Origin: Methanocorpusculum sp.
Lineage (GTDB): Archaea > Halobacteriota > Methanomicrobia > Methanomicrobiales > Methanocorpusculaceae
Length of the DNA: 64,000 nt
Assembly (NCBI GenBank): GCA_017399555.1
Contig: JAFQBW010000045.1
Location: 1-64,000 of the forward strand
Direction: 5' to 3'
Shown here: positions 1-8,955 of the stretch, one piece after another
Layout: every line of letters starts with the position of its first letter
Numbering within the stretch: the stretch's first letter is position 1
Position numbers and translations under genes: made by a program
Notes under the pieces: generated by a model
The model's input: the letters and a program-made list of their open reading frames with translations, nothing else
Told to the model about the DNA's origin: nothing
Database searches by the model: none

Positions 1-294
1 TATCTGGAATCGGTGTATGAGGAGGCGTTGGAGATAGAACTGCTTGATGAAGGCTTTTCAGTACAGCGTCAGGTTCATCTTCCAGTTACCTACAAGGGCA
101 GGCTCTTGAAGTCGCGTTTTGTTGCTGACATGATGATAAATTATTCATATATTGTAGAGTTGAAGGCAGTATCGAACCTGAGCAAGGCACATGAGGCACA
201 GATTCAGAGTTATCAAAAGACGACAGGGATAAAAGAGGGGCTTTTGGTGAACTTCGGAAATATGCGGAGGTTGGAGTGGAGAGTAGTTCATTGA
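1..294 (+). CDS. GxxExxY family protein, C-terminal part
   Basis: The frame is open from base 1 and reads YLESVYEEAL at once. This is the family's GxxExxY region, so only a short N-terminal stretch lies outside the window. About 97 codons remain of a family usually near 120-130 residues. The family is a compact PDDEXK-like fold, and IVELKAV at about residues 48-54 is the expected E-x-K core, with a second acidic residue in FVADMM before it. Members often sit in mobile or defence regions, in keeping with the restriction-type operon that follows. The biochemical role is not established. Base composition is lower in GC than the housekeeping genes to the right. Confidence 0.7.
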   Translation, partial: YLESVYEEALEIELLDEGFSVQRQVHLPVTYKGRLLKSRFVADMMINYSYIVELKAVSNLSKAHEAQIQSYQKTTGIKEGLLVNFGNMRRLEWRVVH

Positions 295-340
295 ACCACA
301 AACCACAAGATGCCAAAAAGGCTTGGAGCATGTATGCTCC

Positions 341-646
341 TTAATTTTTCTCTTCTGAAATATCACCTGTTAATCCAGGCACGCCTATCGAGAGAAGTTC
401 AGACTGCTGCTCAGCGAACTCCAACAAGGAATTCTGGAAATTCTCCATGGACATTACGAGTTGTGGTTTCCAAGTCTTTTCCCATGTATGCGAGATAGCT
501 GTCATAATATCGACTGCTGCGTTTTGCATTGCTTTTTCCCAATCAATATTTGACAATACAGAAAGAGCTTCTTGTTGTCTTGCAAGCGATACTACCAGGT
601 TGTCCATACAGACCCTGAATTTTTCTTCTGAATAATTATTTTGCAT
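341..646 (-). CDS. Hypothetical protein, 101 aa
   Basis: I do not recognise this protein. A TTG start at 661 is possible, but ATG at 646 is preferred because a GAGG ribosome site lies about six bases upstream. The protein looks mostly helical, with many Trp, Gln and Glu residues, no signal peptide and no membrane segment. It lies downstream of the restriction-type operon on the same strand, 326 bases beyond its end, and converges with the GxxExxY gene. Its low GC matches that block. It could be an accessory gene of the defence island or a decayed phage gene. Confidence 0.45.
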   Translation of the reverse strand: MQNNYSEEKFRVCMDNLVVSLARQQEALSVLSNIDWEKAMQNAAVDIMTAISHTWEKTWKPQLVMSMENFQNSLLEFAEQQSELLSIGVPGLTGDISEEKN

Positions 647-971
647 AATATTCTTCCTCAACTATATTCTTTTTTTGTGAGAGGTTTGTGACAGTTATCA
701 GAAGTAATCCAAAAGACATACTTTTAGTATACTAAACCCCATGAAAACCCCGCACAAACACATATTAGTCAGCAAATAATAAATACTTTTCGCACACTTA
801 CAGAAAAATAAATACAATTATTTACAAATATATACAGATTTTGTTTCAAAAACATCCCAAACACACCACAATACAAAGTATTATACAGTAATACAATATA
901 TGACCTACGCAGACATCACTGCTGAGTTATATTCATACACAAGAGACTGTCTAAATCTCAAGAAATAAAGA
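647..971. other. AT-rich intergenic stretch with a 14-base palindrome
   Basis: No gene is visible here. The stretch is very AT-rich, especially 765-900. TTTAGTATACTAAA at 723-736 is a perfect palindrome about 80 bases before the minus-strand start at 646. It could serve as an operator or a TATA-type element for that gene. Nothing else is identifiable. Confidence 0.4.
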
Positions 972-3900
972 TTAATTCTCTGGATACAGTGTATCCAAAG
1001 TCTCTTCTAAAGTACCCGCTTTTGCAGAAGGTACAGCATCGAACTGTCTGAAATTGTTCTTATAAATTGGAATATCCTTTGAGAAGCCAAGAATGTAACT
1101 TATAGCAATCTTATAGATAATTTCAGTTGGAGCTAAACCAAATACCTGCTTCTCGAAGATATGGCGGAGTCTGTCTCCCTTATCTGGGAAGAGCTCTTTC
1201 ATAGTCTCGCTCTGATACAGACGCTTGACAATCTCAGTAATATACATTCCAGACTTCATGTAGATATCAATAAATGTCTTATCTGGATTGTCAAAGCATC
1301 CAGGATTTTCCTCTTCAAGCATGTCAACCATCTTTTTTACAACCTTTTTCGGGGTGAAAATCTGGTTGGTTGCCTGCGGAGGGATATAATCAAAGATATC
1401 CTCGGTGCTTGTGTCCTCAAAGTAGTTTGCTAATTTGTATTTCTTGTTCAGGAATTCTTTTACTGAATCATTGAATACAATAGGGTCAAAGAGATTTCCG
1501 GCAAAGAACTTCTCTTCTCCCGTATCTTCATCAATATATGTTCCACCATCCCGCAGGAAACAGAACTGAGAAAGAGTAATTCCTGTTACCTCTAAGAAAA
1601 CCTCAGGAGGAATAATCTTATCAAAGTTTTCTAAGGTGACCGTCTCATTTCCATATGCCATAAGGAAAGAGGGAATAGTGCGTGAGAATCCGCGTAAGTG
1701 ATTGCGAATATTCTCCTCGTGGCTCTTCTTCTCTTTCTCCCGAATGTTTGTCTCAACAGATATGATTACTTCTTTCTGCGAGTTTTCGATGAACTCATCA
1801 ACGGCAGCCCCTAAATCAAGCTTGAACTGTTTACTTGCAGCTTCTATTTTTGAATCATACTCGCGGTTGATATCATCAGTAGAACGGTGTGTCTCATCTC
1901 TTGTCTGTAGTTCTATCTCACGTTTTGCTTCGATAATTTTCTTGTCTGTCTCATAGTCGTTTATGAGTCTCTCGACAAGTTTATCAGCTTCATGATTCAG
2001 GTTCTTCTCAATTCTGTCAATGCCCGTTACTTTTGGTTTTTCTGAGTAGGCATCTTTGACAGTCTGAATCATTTCAGTGACAAAACCATCTTTTACAGCA
2101 GATTTCAGTTTATTCTTGAATGAACCTGAGGTATACTCTTCCTTTGGAGATTCGACAAACATCTCTGCGATGTTGTCCTGAACGTTATAGATTTTTTCAC
2201 CAAAGATTCCGGCGGCTTGTCCAATGACAAATTCCTCTGGAACTGATACATCCCCCTTATCATCAAGGAATAATTCCTCCTGAGTGTCCTCAGATAGAGG
2301 GGTTTTCAGTTTTGGCTCTTCCACTGCTTCAAATGAGGTGATAAGATCCATCACTTCTTTGGGTGCGGAGAATACATTGCTGATGTTCTGGAAGAGGAAG
2401 TTGCTCATGAATCCGCGTTTGACGACTTCAACAGAACGAATCTTGCGAGGGATTTCAAGAACTTTTGTGGCGTCAAGTTCTATCATGACTCCATTTTCAT
2501 CTTCACCAATTACCGGGAAGAAGTTTAAGAGTTCGCGGATGTTTTCTTTGCGTGTCTCTGCGTCTCCTTTTCCTGCTGCGGTATTTGCGGATAAGTCATT
2601 TGCAAATTCTTCAAAGATGACAAGAGTTCTTGCTGGGTCGAAGTCAAAGACGTAGGCATTTTCCTTTCTCTTGAATCCTGTTCCTTCTTTGAATAAGCAG
2701 GGGTTCTGTGCTCTGAATGCTGCCTGCATGTAAAGAGCAGGGCTTTTCACATTACTGAGCATTAAGACCGCTGTCCATTCAGGAATGGTGATGCCTGTGG
2801 TTAACTGTCCAACGGACAAGGTGATAGTTTTGTCGTGTTCACGGATTGCCTGAACCACTTTGTCATAGGATTTCTGATTCTCAGACTCTTCATCCAGTTT
2901 CCCGTCTCCTGCGGCTAATACAATCTTATAGTCTTTGAATACAGGGTGATTCTTTAAGGTCTTTGCAAGAAGCCAGGCACTTTCCACTCTGTCTAACAGC
3001 CAGAAGGTGTGTTTTAATTCGTTTCGTAACTCCTCAGTTGAGAAGGGGAATTTTTCCTGTTGAACTAAGGCATCCAGGAATCTGTCAACAGACGAGGCAT
3101 ATTTGAAATATTTTCCGTTCTCATCAACCTTAAAGAACTCGTTTAAGTCAAACGCATATTCTTCCGTGTTGCCTTCAAGGTCTATTCCCTGTTCTATCTC
3201 GTCTTTGACGATTTCAGACATCTGATAGGTGAAGAGGTTCAGTTTTGGAAGGACGGCATAGGGACTCTCTACAACACCATCATTTGACTCCCATTCCTGT
3301 TTTCTCCGCTGTTCATCTGCATATGTCCAGTTATAGATAGCATCATCTGCGAACTTTGCATTTGCAAGAGCTTTGAAGGGAGTGCCTGAGAGATGAAGAG
3401 TGAACTTTCTCTTGATTCTGTCAAATGCAAAATCAGTCTTTGAAGTATCAACTCCTTCATGGGCTTCATCGACTATCAGGAGATCCCATTCCATTTCTGC
3501 AAGTTCGGAGAGTTTGTCAAACTTGCCGCCAAAGTAGAGAGAGCCTTTCAAATCCTGAAGACTGACAAATTCAATACATTTGCATTCCGGGTCTGCTGCC
3601 TGTTTTATGGAGAACTGATGACGAGAGAGGACACCTGCTTTTTCTTTGAGAGCATCAACTTCGCTGACAAAGAAGTAGCCAGATTCAGAACCAAGGAAGC
3701 GGGCATAGTCAGAGAACCAGGAGTTTGCAATGGCTGGTCTGTTTGTGAGAATCAGGATATTTTTTGCCCCGCTCCGTTTGCAGAAGTCGTATGTTGCCAG
3801 AGTTTTTCCAAAACGCGGTTTTGCGTTCCATAAGAATTCCCCATATTCATGGGATTTCTGGAATGCCAGGGTTTTCTCGACAGCTTCCTGCTGTTCTTCA

Positions 3901-4292
3901 CGTAATGTGTAAGGGATTACAATATCTAATGTGTCTAATATTCCATGATTTTCCCTGAATTCATAGAACATCTGTTTTGAATCACGACCGGAGATGTGAA
4001 ACCATTCGTTATCTTTACTATTCTCCTGTTCAATCCCGGACTTACGCAGATATACATGAAAGTCATCATCAGTGAATCTCTCGCCAGTTCCATCTTCATA
4101 GATGGCATTCCCACTCCATTCAAGTTCATATTCTACATCAGCGGTGTGTGTCTGCTGCCGAATACGTTTGTGAACTTCCTGTTCGGTGTAGCCAATCTTT
4201 GTCCATCCTTTATGACGAGGGATTTCAGGAGTTGTGTAGGCATAAATCTGCGGGAACGCCGGACGAGAGGTTTTGATTTTTACCGCACTCAT
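972..4292 (-). CDS. SF2 helicase with N-terminal GIY-YIG-like and C-terminal methylase-like domain, restriction subunit
   Basis: This 1106-residue protein looks like the translocase-nuclease subunit of a restriction-type system. Residues 14-46 (IYAYTT, KIGYT, then R43) resemble the T5orf172/GIY-YIG nuclease fold. The helicase core follows: KPRFGKT at 158-164 (Walker A), DEAH at 275-278, SGTP at 302-305, and QAAFRAQNP near 520 (motif VI). A charged coiled-coil stretch lies in the middle. Residues 976-1106 resemble the first half of an N6-adenine methyltransferase: IFTPKKVV (motif X) at 978-985, a diverged motif I at DIYMKSG (1009-1015), then motif II/III-like segments. The chain ends exactly where an NPPY motif IV would follow. 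That motif opens the gene immediately upstream, whose stop is one base from this ATG. The assignment is family inference. Confidence 0.75.
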   Translation of the reverse strand: MSAVKIKTSRPAFPQIYAYTTPEIPRHKGWTKIGYTEQEVHKRIRQQTHTADVEYELEWSGNAIYEDGTGERFTDDDFHVYLRKSGIEQENSKDNEWFHISGRDSKQMFYEFRENHGILDTLDIVIPYTLREEQQEAVEKTLAFQKSHEYGEFLWNAKPRFGKTLATYDFCKRSGAKNILILTNRPAIANSWFSDYARFLGSESGYFFVSEVDALKEKAGVLSRHQFSIKQAADPECKCIEFVSLQDLKGSLYFGGKFDKLSELAEMEWDLLIVDEAHEGVDTSKTDFAFDRIKRKFTLHLSGTPFKALANAKFADDAIYNWTYADEQRRKQEWESNDGVVESPYAVLPKLNLFTYQMSEIVKDEIEQGIDLEGNTEEYAFDLNEFFKVDENGKYFKYASSVDRFLDALVQQEKFPFSTEELRNELKHTFWLLDRVESAWLLAKTLKNHPVFKDYKIVLAAGDGKLDEESENQKSYDKVVQAIREHDKTITLSVGQLTTGITIPEWTAVLMLSNVKSPALYMQAAFRAQNPCLFKEGTGFKRKENAYVFDFDPARTLVIFEEFANDLSANTAAGKGDAETRKENIRELLNFFPVIGEDENGVMIELDATKVLEIPRKIRSVEVVKRGFMSNFLFQNISNVFSAPKEVMDLITSFEAVEEPKLKTPLSEDTQEELFLDDKGDVSVPEEFVIGQAAGIFGEKIYNVQDNIAEMFVESPKEEYTSGSFKNKLKSAVKDGFVTEMIQTVKDAYSEKPKVTGIDRIEKNLNHEADKLVERLINDYETDKKIIEAKREIELQTRDETHRSTDDINREYDSKIEAASKQFKLDLGAAVDEFIENSQKEVIISVETNIREKEKKSHEENIRNHLRGFSRTIPSFLMAYGNETVTLENFDKIIPPEVFLEVTGITLSQFCFLRDGGTYIDEDTGEEKFFAGNLFDPIVFNDSVKEFLNKKYKLANYFEDTSTEDIFDYIPPQATNQIFTPKKVVKKMVDMLEEENPGCFDNPDKTFIDIYMKSGMYITEIVKRLYQSETMKELFPDKGDRLRHIFEKQVFGLAPTEIIYKIAISYILGFSKDIPIYKNNFRQFDAVPSAKAGTLEETLDTLYPEN

Positions 4293-4293
4293 C

Positions 4294-5319
4294 TCACTTC
4301 ATCTCCTTTACATTCGTTTCTATAAAGGTGATTTCTTCATCCGAGAGACCATACTTTTTGTAGAGTTGCTGATCTATTTCTGGAATTGATACAGACCAGT
4401 CAATATCGGACTCATCAGTAAAGTTTTGGTTTGGCACATATTCCCATACATGTTTTCCAGTATGGTGAGTTGCTTTCTTAACACCCAGCAGAGCACGCGC
4501 AAATTTAGTTTTAATATATTTATTCAGATTCTCTGCCTCACCTTTTGTTGTAAACGTCCCTATGCTGAGGAACGTATCAGCAGAACCATCATCTGGATTG
4601 GCAATAATTGGAGGAGCTAAGGCTTCAAATGCCCCAGTACCGTTTGACTCAGAAATCAGAACATTGTACGTACCAATATGTGGATTCTCCTGCAAATATT
4701 CTGTCTTGATGTATCGAGACAGGCGTCCTGCCTTAGTTTTTGCAAACAATCTAATACATGGGACGGAAGAATCAGGCGTATCCATGAATATTTCGGGAAT
4801 CTGATCAACAATTCTGGAAATAATTTTGGCCCCCGTACCATCACCCAAAAGTGTTTTCACCTTAGGGTAATCAGCAAACAACTTGTCAGAAAATCTGTAT
4901 ATTCCCTGTGAAGAAATAATGTGGTTTAATCCTGCTTTCCCTTCATCAATAACGGATACCTTTTGCAATATTCCATTCAACTGTGGGTATGTGGTAAAGA
5001 TACCAATTTTACCAAATTTTTTCTTTGCACATCGAATAGTAATTACAACTCCGCCTTTAATATCTGTATTCGGGAAAATTTTTGAACCATCTGCTTCATA
5101 CATTAAAGGTTTTAAGTGCTCATCATTGAGCATTTTTTTATTCCATTTATTGTCAGTTTGCCCCGCATCAAATAAGAACCTGGCAGGAGTGATTAATTCA
5201 ACGCAGTCTGCTAACTTATATGCAGACTCCATAAATTTATCGTAAAGTGGGCTTTGACGTCCGTTATTCTCAACTTCTTCCTGATACGGCGGATTTCCAA
5301 TTACAAAATCAAACTTCAT
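4294..5319 (-). CDS. Eco57I-like DNA methylase half carrying NPPY (motif IV)
   Basis: The 341-residue protein begins MKFDFVIGNPPYQ, so the catalytic NPPY motif of N6-adenine methyltransferases sits at residues 9-12. No SAM-binding motif precedes it. The remaining sequence (ITPARFLFDAG, KIFPNTDIKGGV) is typical of Eco57I-type methylases, with a C-terminal part likely to recognise DNA. It cannot be a full methyltransferase alone. The upstream gene supplies motifs X to III and ends two codons' distance away, with stop and start separated by one base. The downstream helicase also ends in a motif X-III-like segment. The three genes are evidently co-translated. Confidence 0.8.
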   Translation of the reverse strand: MKFDFVIGNPPYQEEVENNGRQSPLYDKFMESAYKLADCVELITPARFLFDAGQTDNKWNKKMLNDEHLKPLMYEADGSKIFPNTDIKGGVVITIRCAKKKFGKIGIFTTYPQLNGILQKVSVIDEGKAGLNHIISSQGIYRFSDKLFADYPKVKTLLGDGTGAKIISRIVDQIPEIFMDTPDSSVPCIRLFAKTKAGRLSRYIKTEYLQENPHIGTYNVLISESNGTGAFEALAPPIIANPDDGSADTFLSIGTFTTKGEAENLNKYIKTKFARALLGVKKATHHTGKHVWEYVPNQNFTDESDIDWSVSIPEIDQQLYKKYGLSDEEITFIETNVKEMK

Positions 5320-5320
5320 T

Positions 5321-6250
5321 TTAGTATCCTCTCTTTAAACTGTTGAATTCAACTGACTCTTTGCTTCTCCAATCAAAAATTCTGCACTGTACTTTTTTTG
5401 GTTTTTCTTTCTTTTCTTCTCCTTCAATGAAATCAAGAAATGTCATCTGACGGAACTCATCTTCGAGTTTTCCTAAAGGAACAGTACCTGAGAGACCATC
5501 CATCTGCCAGAAATTCCAACAGATAATGTTTACAATCATTTTCAACTCGTCTGTTGTTGGAACACGAGCCCATCTCTCCTGCATATAATCAACAAAAGTC
5601 ACCAGTAGGTTAACTCTGGCTATCAGAAGACTGTCTCCCTGGAACTCATATCCATATGTGCTCTGATATGCTCGAATCGCCCACTTCAGCCAATCCTCCT
5701 CGTTATCAGTATTTTCATTAACCACACGCAGTTTTCTGTCGAGGAGTCCCATGCGTTTTTTTATCTCAATAATTTCCCCTGTTGAGGCATCGTATCGGGA
5801 AACAATGTACGGAGCTTCTCCGCAGGTGATTTCCAGGCGCTTGGAATCTACATACCGCTTCCAGTCTTCCGGCTTCTCAAACTGAATCGGAGTCTCTGTT
5901 GGAATCCAATCCTGCCCTGTCTCAATATTGAAGACGTCAGGTCGCCCAAACCACTCAGCATCACAGTAATTATTCATCTTGTTACAAATCCAGGAAGGAG
6001 TGAAAACCTCTGCTTTATTTCTCGTCCGCTCCTGCTGCTGTGCGAGACTTTTACTCACACGAGGCTCGATTACATCAGAGAGAAGACCACGCAGTAAAGT
6101 AACAGTGATGTGACTTTTTGCCGTGATGGATGAATCTATCTCAGTATATTCATCTGTTGCAAAAATGATGTTCGCCTTCATGGATTTATCCTGTAGGAGA
6201 TATGGTAAGACATCGCACACAGGATAGGAATTGAAGTCTATCAGGTCCAT
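5321..6250 (-). CDS. DNA methylase half with motifs X, I and II/III, no motif IV
   Basis: This 309-residue protein is the first gene of the operon. EVFTPSWICNKM at residues 81-92 is the methylase motif X region. LEITCGEAPYIVSRYD at 139-154 looks like the SAM-binding motif I of this family. YGYEFQGDSLLIARVNLL at 199-216 fits motif II, and IFDW at 291-294 fits motif III. There is no NPPY, which opens the next gene. The simplest reading is a gamma-class N6-adenine methyltransferase divided between motifs III and IV into two chains. Databases often call such proteins restriction subunit M. The start is ATG at 6250, and the gene faces a GC-rich intergenic stretch. Confidence 0.7.
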   Translation of the reverse strand: MDLIDFNSYPVCDVLPYLLQDKSMKANIIFATDEYTEIDSSITAKSHITVTLLRGLLSDVIEPRVSKSLAQQQERTRNKAEVFTPSWICNKMNNYCDAEWFGRPDVFNIETGQDWIPTETPIQFEKPEDWKRYVDSKRLEITCGEAPYIVSRYDASTGEIIEIKKRMGLLDRKLRVVNENTDNEEDWLKWAIRAYQSTYGYEFQGDSLLIARVNLLVTFVDYMQERWARVPTTDELKMIVNIICWNFWQMDGLSGTVPLGKLEDEFRQMTFLDFIEGEEKKEKPKKVQCRIFDWRSKESVEFNSLKRGY

Positions 6251-6536
6251 TAATGTGTATCCTAAATGAGTCTATATTGTACGGGCTCATAGATAAACCC
6301 ACTTGTTACTCAGTGAATTGATGCGTGTGTCCGCTCCCGGACTCCACACATGCCTCGGTGAACCTCGGCATCAGTTCCGTCCGCCCCGCTCTGTTTTCTT
6401 CCCGCCCGATAAAACCGAGGTTCTCAGTCGCCCATGCCTCCGCATCTCTCCGGCATCGGCTGTCTGTTTCCTTCGGTCGCGTCTCGCCTCCGTTTCACTC
6501 CGGCGGCACGCTCCCTCGTCTTTTCCGCAAAAAAAA
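6251..6536. other. GC-rich intergenic stretch upstream of the restriction-type operon
   Basis: About 290 bases with no convincing gene. Composition changes sharply from the low-GC operon to a stretch rich in CG dinucleotides at 6310-6530. Both strands hold short Arg/Ser/Pro-rich frames with no recognisable family. Near 6350-6375 there is a near-palindrome around CCTCGGTGAACCTCGG. The promoter of the operon should lie at its left edge. The position suggests an insertion boundary or an unrecognised non-coding RNA. Confidence 0.35.
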
Positions 6537-6556
6537 GAAGTGAGAATCCTCACTTC
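6529..6556 (-). terminator. Hairpin plus T8 terminator
   Basis: On the minus strand a perfect 8-bp stem (GAAGTGAG/CTCACTTC, loop of four) is followed directly by eight T residues. The stem covers the stop codon of the methyltransferase gene that starts at 7266. Placement and form fit an intrinsic terminator for that gene. Confidence 0.6.
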
Positions 6557-7266
6557 GTCCTTCGAACAATAATCGAAATAAAATTCAGAAACTCACCCCC
6601 GCCTGCCGCAAACGCCTTCCGGTCAGACACCGCATACGCATTCTCACACAACAGCCAGTCCTCCCACACCTCCGAATTACTCTCCATCTCCGAAAGAGAC
6701 AAAATCTCAATCCCCCGCGTCCCGGAAATAATACCGCGCCAGAACTGCGCATCATGAATATAATCCAGCTGCTCCGGCGTCCACGAAGCAAGAAGCGCCG
6801 CCGGCAAATCATCATGACAGTCCCGCCGCATACCCGGCACACAGATACAGATAACTCCCCCCGTCTTTACAAACGGCAAAAGCTTCTCCTCCAGATACGA
6901 ACCGTCCCGCCCGAAATAATTATAGGAATCAACACACACAACCGCATCGAAAAACCCATGCGCAAACGGCAGACACAGGGCATCCGCATGAATCGGAAAA
7001 ACCTCAGAAGAAGTCAGACCGAGCGCTTCAAAAAACCGCATATTCTCCGTCGGATCGCTCCACAAATCAGCCGCAACAACCCGCAGACCATACTCCCGTG
7101 CCAGAAACACCGAAGTAATCCCCGTCCCGGAACCTAAATCCAGAACCAGACTGCCGGCCGGAATCGAAACCGCCGAAAGCAGCTCTTCAGTAAGCTTTAC
7201 CGGATTGGGACCCATAATCTTCTCCGCAATAAGTCCCTGATATTTTTGTGATTTTGGATAATGCAT
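6550..7266 (-). CDS. Class I SAM-dependent methyltransferase
   Basis: The 238-residue protein has a clear Rossmann methyltransferase core: VLDLGSGTGITSV at about residues 41-53 is motif I, VVAADLW is motif II, ADALCLPFAHGFFDAVVCVDS is the following strand region, and GGVICICVPG matches motif VI. Substrate cannot be told from sequence; the family includes small-molecule and quinone/arsenite-type methylases. It is a single-gene unit with its own terminator and starts at ATG 7266. It is higher in GC than the restriction operon to its left, so it belongs to the ordinary chromosome. Confidence 0.75.
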   Translation of the reverse strand: MHYPKSQKYQGLIAEKIMGPNPVKLTEELLSAVSIPAGSLVLDLGSGTGITSVFLAREYGLRVVAADLWSDPTENMRFFEALGLTSSEVFPIHADALCLPFAHGFFDAVVCVDSYNYFGRDGSYLEEKLLPFVKTGGVICICVPGMRRDCHDDLPAALLASWTPEQLDYIHDAQFWRGIISGTRGIEILSLSEMESNSEVWEDWLLCENAYAVSDRKAFAAGGGEFLNFISIIVRRTK

Positions 7267-7331
7267 AGTATCAAATTTTCTTCAAAGCAAAAGCTGTACA
7301 AAAAACCAGAGAGGCTGATTAGACCTCCAAT

Positions 7332-7351
7332 GCGCATCAGAACTGATGCGC
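7332..7351. repeat. Short perfect inverted repeat
   Basis: GCGCATCAG and CTGATGCGC flank two bases, giving a 20-base palindrome between the divergent methyltransferase and cfbA genes. It may be an operator or a hairpin; there is no T-run after it on either strand. Confidence 0.4.
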
Positions 7352-7478
7352 CTTACGCCGTTTCCAAGTCACCAGAGAATTGAATCTGCAAAAAGTTACC
7401 TGCAGAAAATACATTACCCCGCAACCCATATAGAAATTCCGGTACACATAGATAGAAGCAGAGAACAATATATCAGAT

Positions 7479-7865
7479 ATGACCCGCGGAATACTTCTCA
7501 TCGGACACGGAAGCAGAACCGGAAAAAGCCGCGAAATAATCGAAGAAACCGCCCGCCTCATGCAGGAAAAAAGCGGCATTCAAACAATCCCCTGCTTCCT
7601 TGAGTTCGACAGCCCGAGCATTGCAGAAGCCCTTGGAGAACTTGCAAAAACCGCGGACAAAATCGCAGCCGTCCCAATGCTTCTTGCTCCCGGAACACAC
7701 ACCGAAAAAACCATTCCGCACCTCCTGGGAATCCCGGAAGGACAAAAGAAAACAGTCATCCAAAGCGCGAACGGAACAGAAATCCTCCTGACATACGCTG
7801 ACCCAATCGGCGTCGAGCCTGCCCTGGCAGACATCCTCCTGAAAAAAGCTAATTTCCCCGCATAA
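7479..7865 (+). CDS. cfbA: Sirohydrochlorin chelatase, short archaeal form
   Basis: At 128 residues this is the small, single-domain CbiX/CfbA type that works as a homodimer. It inserts Ni into sirohydrochlorin at the start of coenzyme F430 synthesis and can insert Co for cobamides. The two metal-handling histidines fall at the expected places: H10 in LIGHGSR and H74 in PGTHTEKTIPH. The ATG at 7479 has no strong ribosome site and is preceded by an AT-rich ATATAT stretch, consistent with a short leader. Its last 17 bases overlap the convergent corA gene. In a methanogen the F430 role is most likely. Confidence 0.85.
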   Translation: MTRGILLIGHGSRTGKSREIIEETARLMQEKSGIQTIPCFLEFDSPSIAEALGELAKTADKIAAVPMLLAPGTHTEKTIPHLLGIPEGQKKTVIQSANGTEILLTYADPIGVEPALADILLKKANFPA

Positions 7866-8793
7866 ACTTCGCATAGACCGCCAGAAGCGATAACACCGAA
7901 ATCCCGAACGAAGCCGCAAGAATAATCCAGAAGGCAGACGGATTTCCCGTCAGCGGCACTGCAACATTCATCCCGAAAAAACCGGCAATAAGGGTTGGAA
8001 CCGCAAGAAGAACCGTTGCGAAGGTAAAAATCCGCATGATATCATTGACATTGTTGCTGATAATAGACGCAAACGTAGACATCGTCGAAGAGATGGTCGC
8101 CGAATAGTTTGCCGCCATCTCCGACGCCTGCCGGTTCTCGATAATCGTATCATCCAAAAGCTCCATATCCGAATCCCGCAGCTGCCCAAACAGCCCCGGA
8201 GTCCGGGACATCTTCTCCAGAACCGCAGTGTTTCCTTTCAGCGAATTGGTGATATAGACCAGGGATTTTGAAAGATTCAGCATCTGAAACAGCTCCTCGT
8301 TTCGCGTTGCCCGCTTCAGATGCTGTTCGATATTTCCGGTCCGCTTGTCAATCAGGCGGAGATTCTGCACAAACAGCCCGGCATTGGCATACAGAAACCG
8401 GAACAGAAACCGCTCCTTTTCCGCCGGAGAAAACCCGCGAAACTTCCCTTCCGCAAACCTGTCCAGAATCGGATTTTTCCGCAGGGAAATGGTGACAATG
8501 CAGTCGCGGAGAAGAACAAAGCCGGCAGGAATTGTCTGGTAGGAGGTGATGTCTCCCTCATCATTTTTGTAGGGGGTGTCCACCAGAACAAGCGTATAGT
8601 CTGCGGCCTTTTCCAGACGCGGAAGCTCCTCTTCATCCAGAAGCACCGTCAGATCGCTTGTTTCCAGGTTCAGTCTGCGGCAGACAAAATCCAGTTCTGC
8701 GTCGGTCGGAAGAATCAGCCGAACCCAGCATCCGGGAGTGATTTCCTCCTGCCGGCAGAGTTTTCCGTCTTCTGCAGAGAGAATTTCTATCAT
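7849..8793 (-). CDS. corA: CorA-type divalent cation transporter
   Basis: The 314-residue protein has the CorA plan: a long soluble N-terminal funnel domain, a helical stalk, and two C-terminal membrane segments. The signature GMN falls at residues 274-276 between the two segments (LLAVPTLIAGFFGMN and FWIILAASFGISVLSLLAV). It should carry Mg2+, possibly Co2+ or Ni2+, across the membrane as a pentamer. The neighbouring chelatase uses Ni or Co, but shared function is only a guess because the two genes converge and overlap by 17 bases. Confidence 0.85.
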   Translation of the reverse strand: MIEILSAEDGKLCRQEEITPGCWVRLILPTDAELDFVCRRLNLETSDLTVLLDEEELPRLEKAADYTLVLVDTPYKNDEGDITSYQTIPAGFVLLRDCIVTISLRKNPILDRFAEGKFRGFSPAEKERFLFRFLYANAGLFVQNLRLIDKRTGNIEQHLKRATRNEELFQMLNLSKSLVYITNSLKGNTAVLEKMSRTPGLFGQLRDSDMELLDDTIIENRQASEMAANYSATISSTMSTFASIISNNVNDIMRIFTFATVLLAVPTLIAGFFGMNVAVPLTGNPSAFWIILAASFGISVLSLLAVYAKFMRGN

Positions 8794-8861
8794 TATCTTT
8801 GCTTTGACGTAAGGGATAAAATAGGTGAAGTTTGCGGCACAGTTCCCGGATGCAGAAATGG

Positions 8862-8873
8862 TTTTTTATACTT
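8862..8873 (+). promoter_or_regulatory. Probable TATA element upstream of mcm
   Basis: TTTTTTATACTT lies about 200 bases before the mcm start. If used, it gives a leader of about 175 bases, long for this genome, which would contain the hairpin at 8956-8985. Confidence 0.35.
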
Positions 8874-8955
8874 GTACGTACTATATGAAAGATGGGTCGA
8901 TGTTTCGCCCTAAACCCTCTCAGATGGGAAAACCAATGAGTGGTTTAAGATGAAC

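Noticed and set aside
6303-6572. Overlapping open frames on both strands
   Set aside because: Composition-driven Arg/Ser/Pro-rich readings with no family resemblance and no ribosome site; they overlap the terminator.
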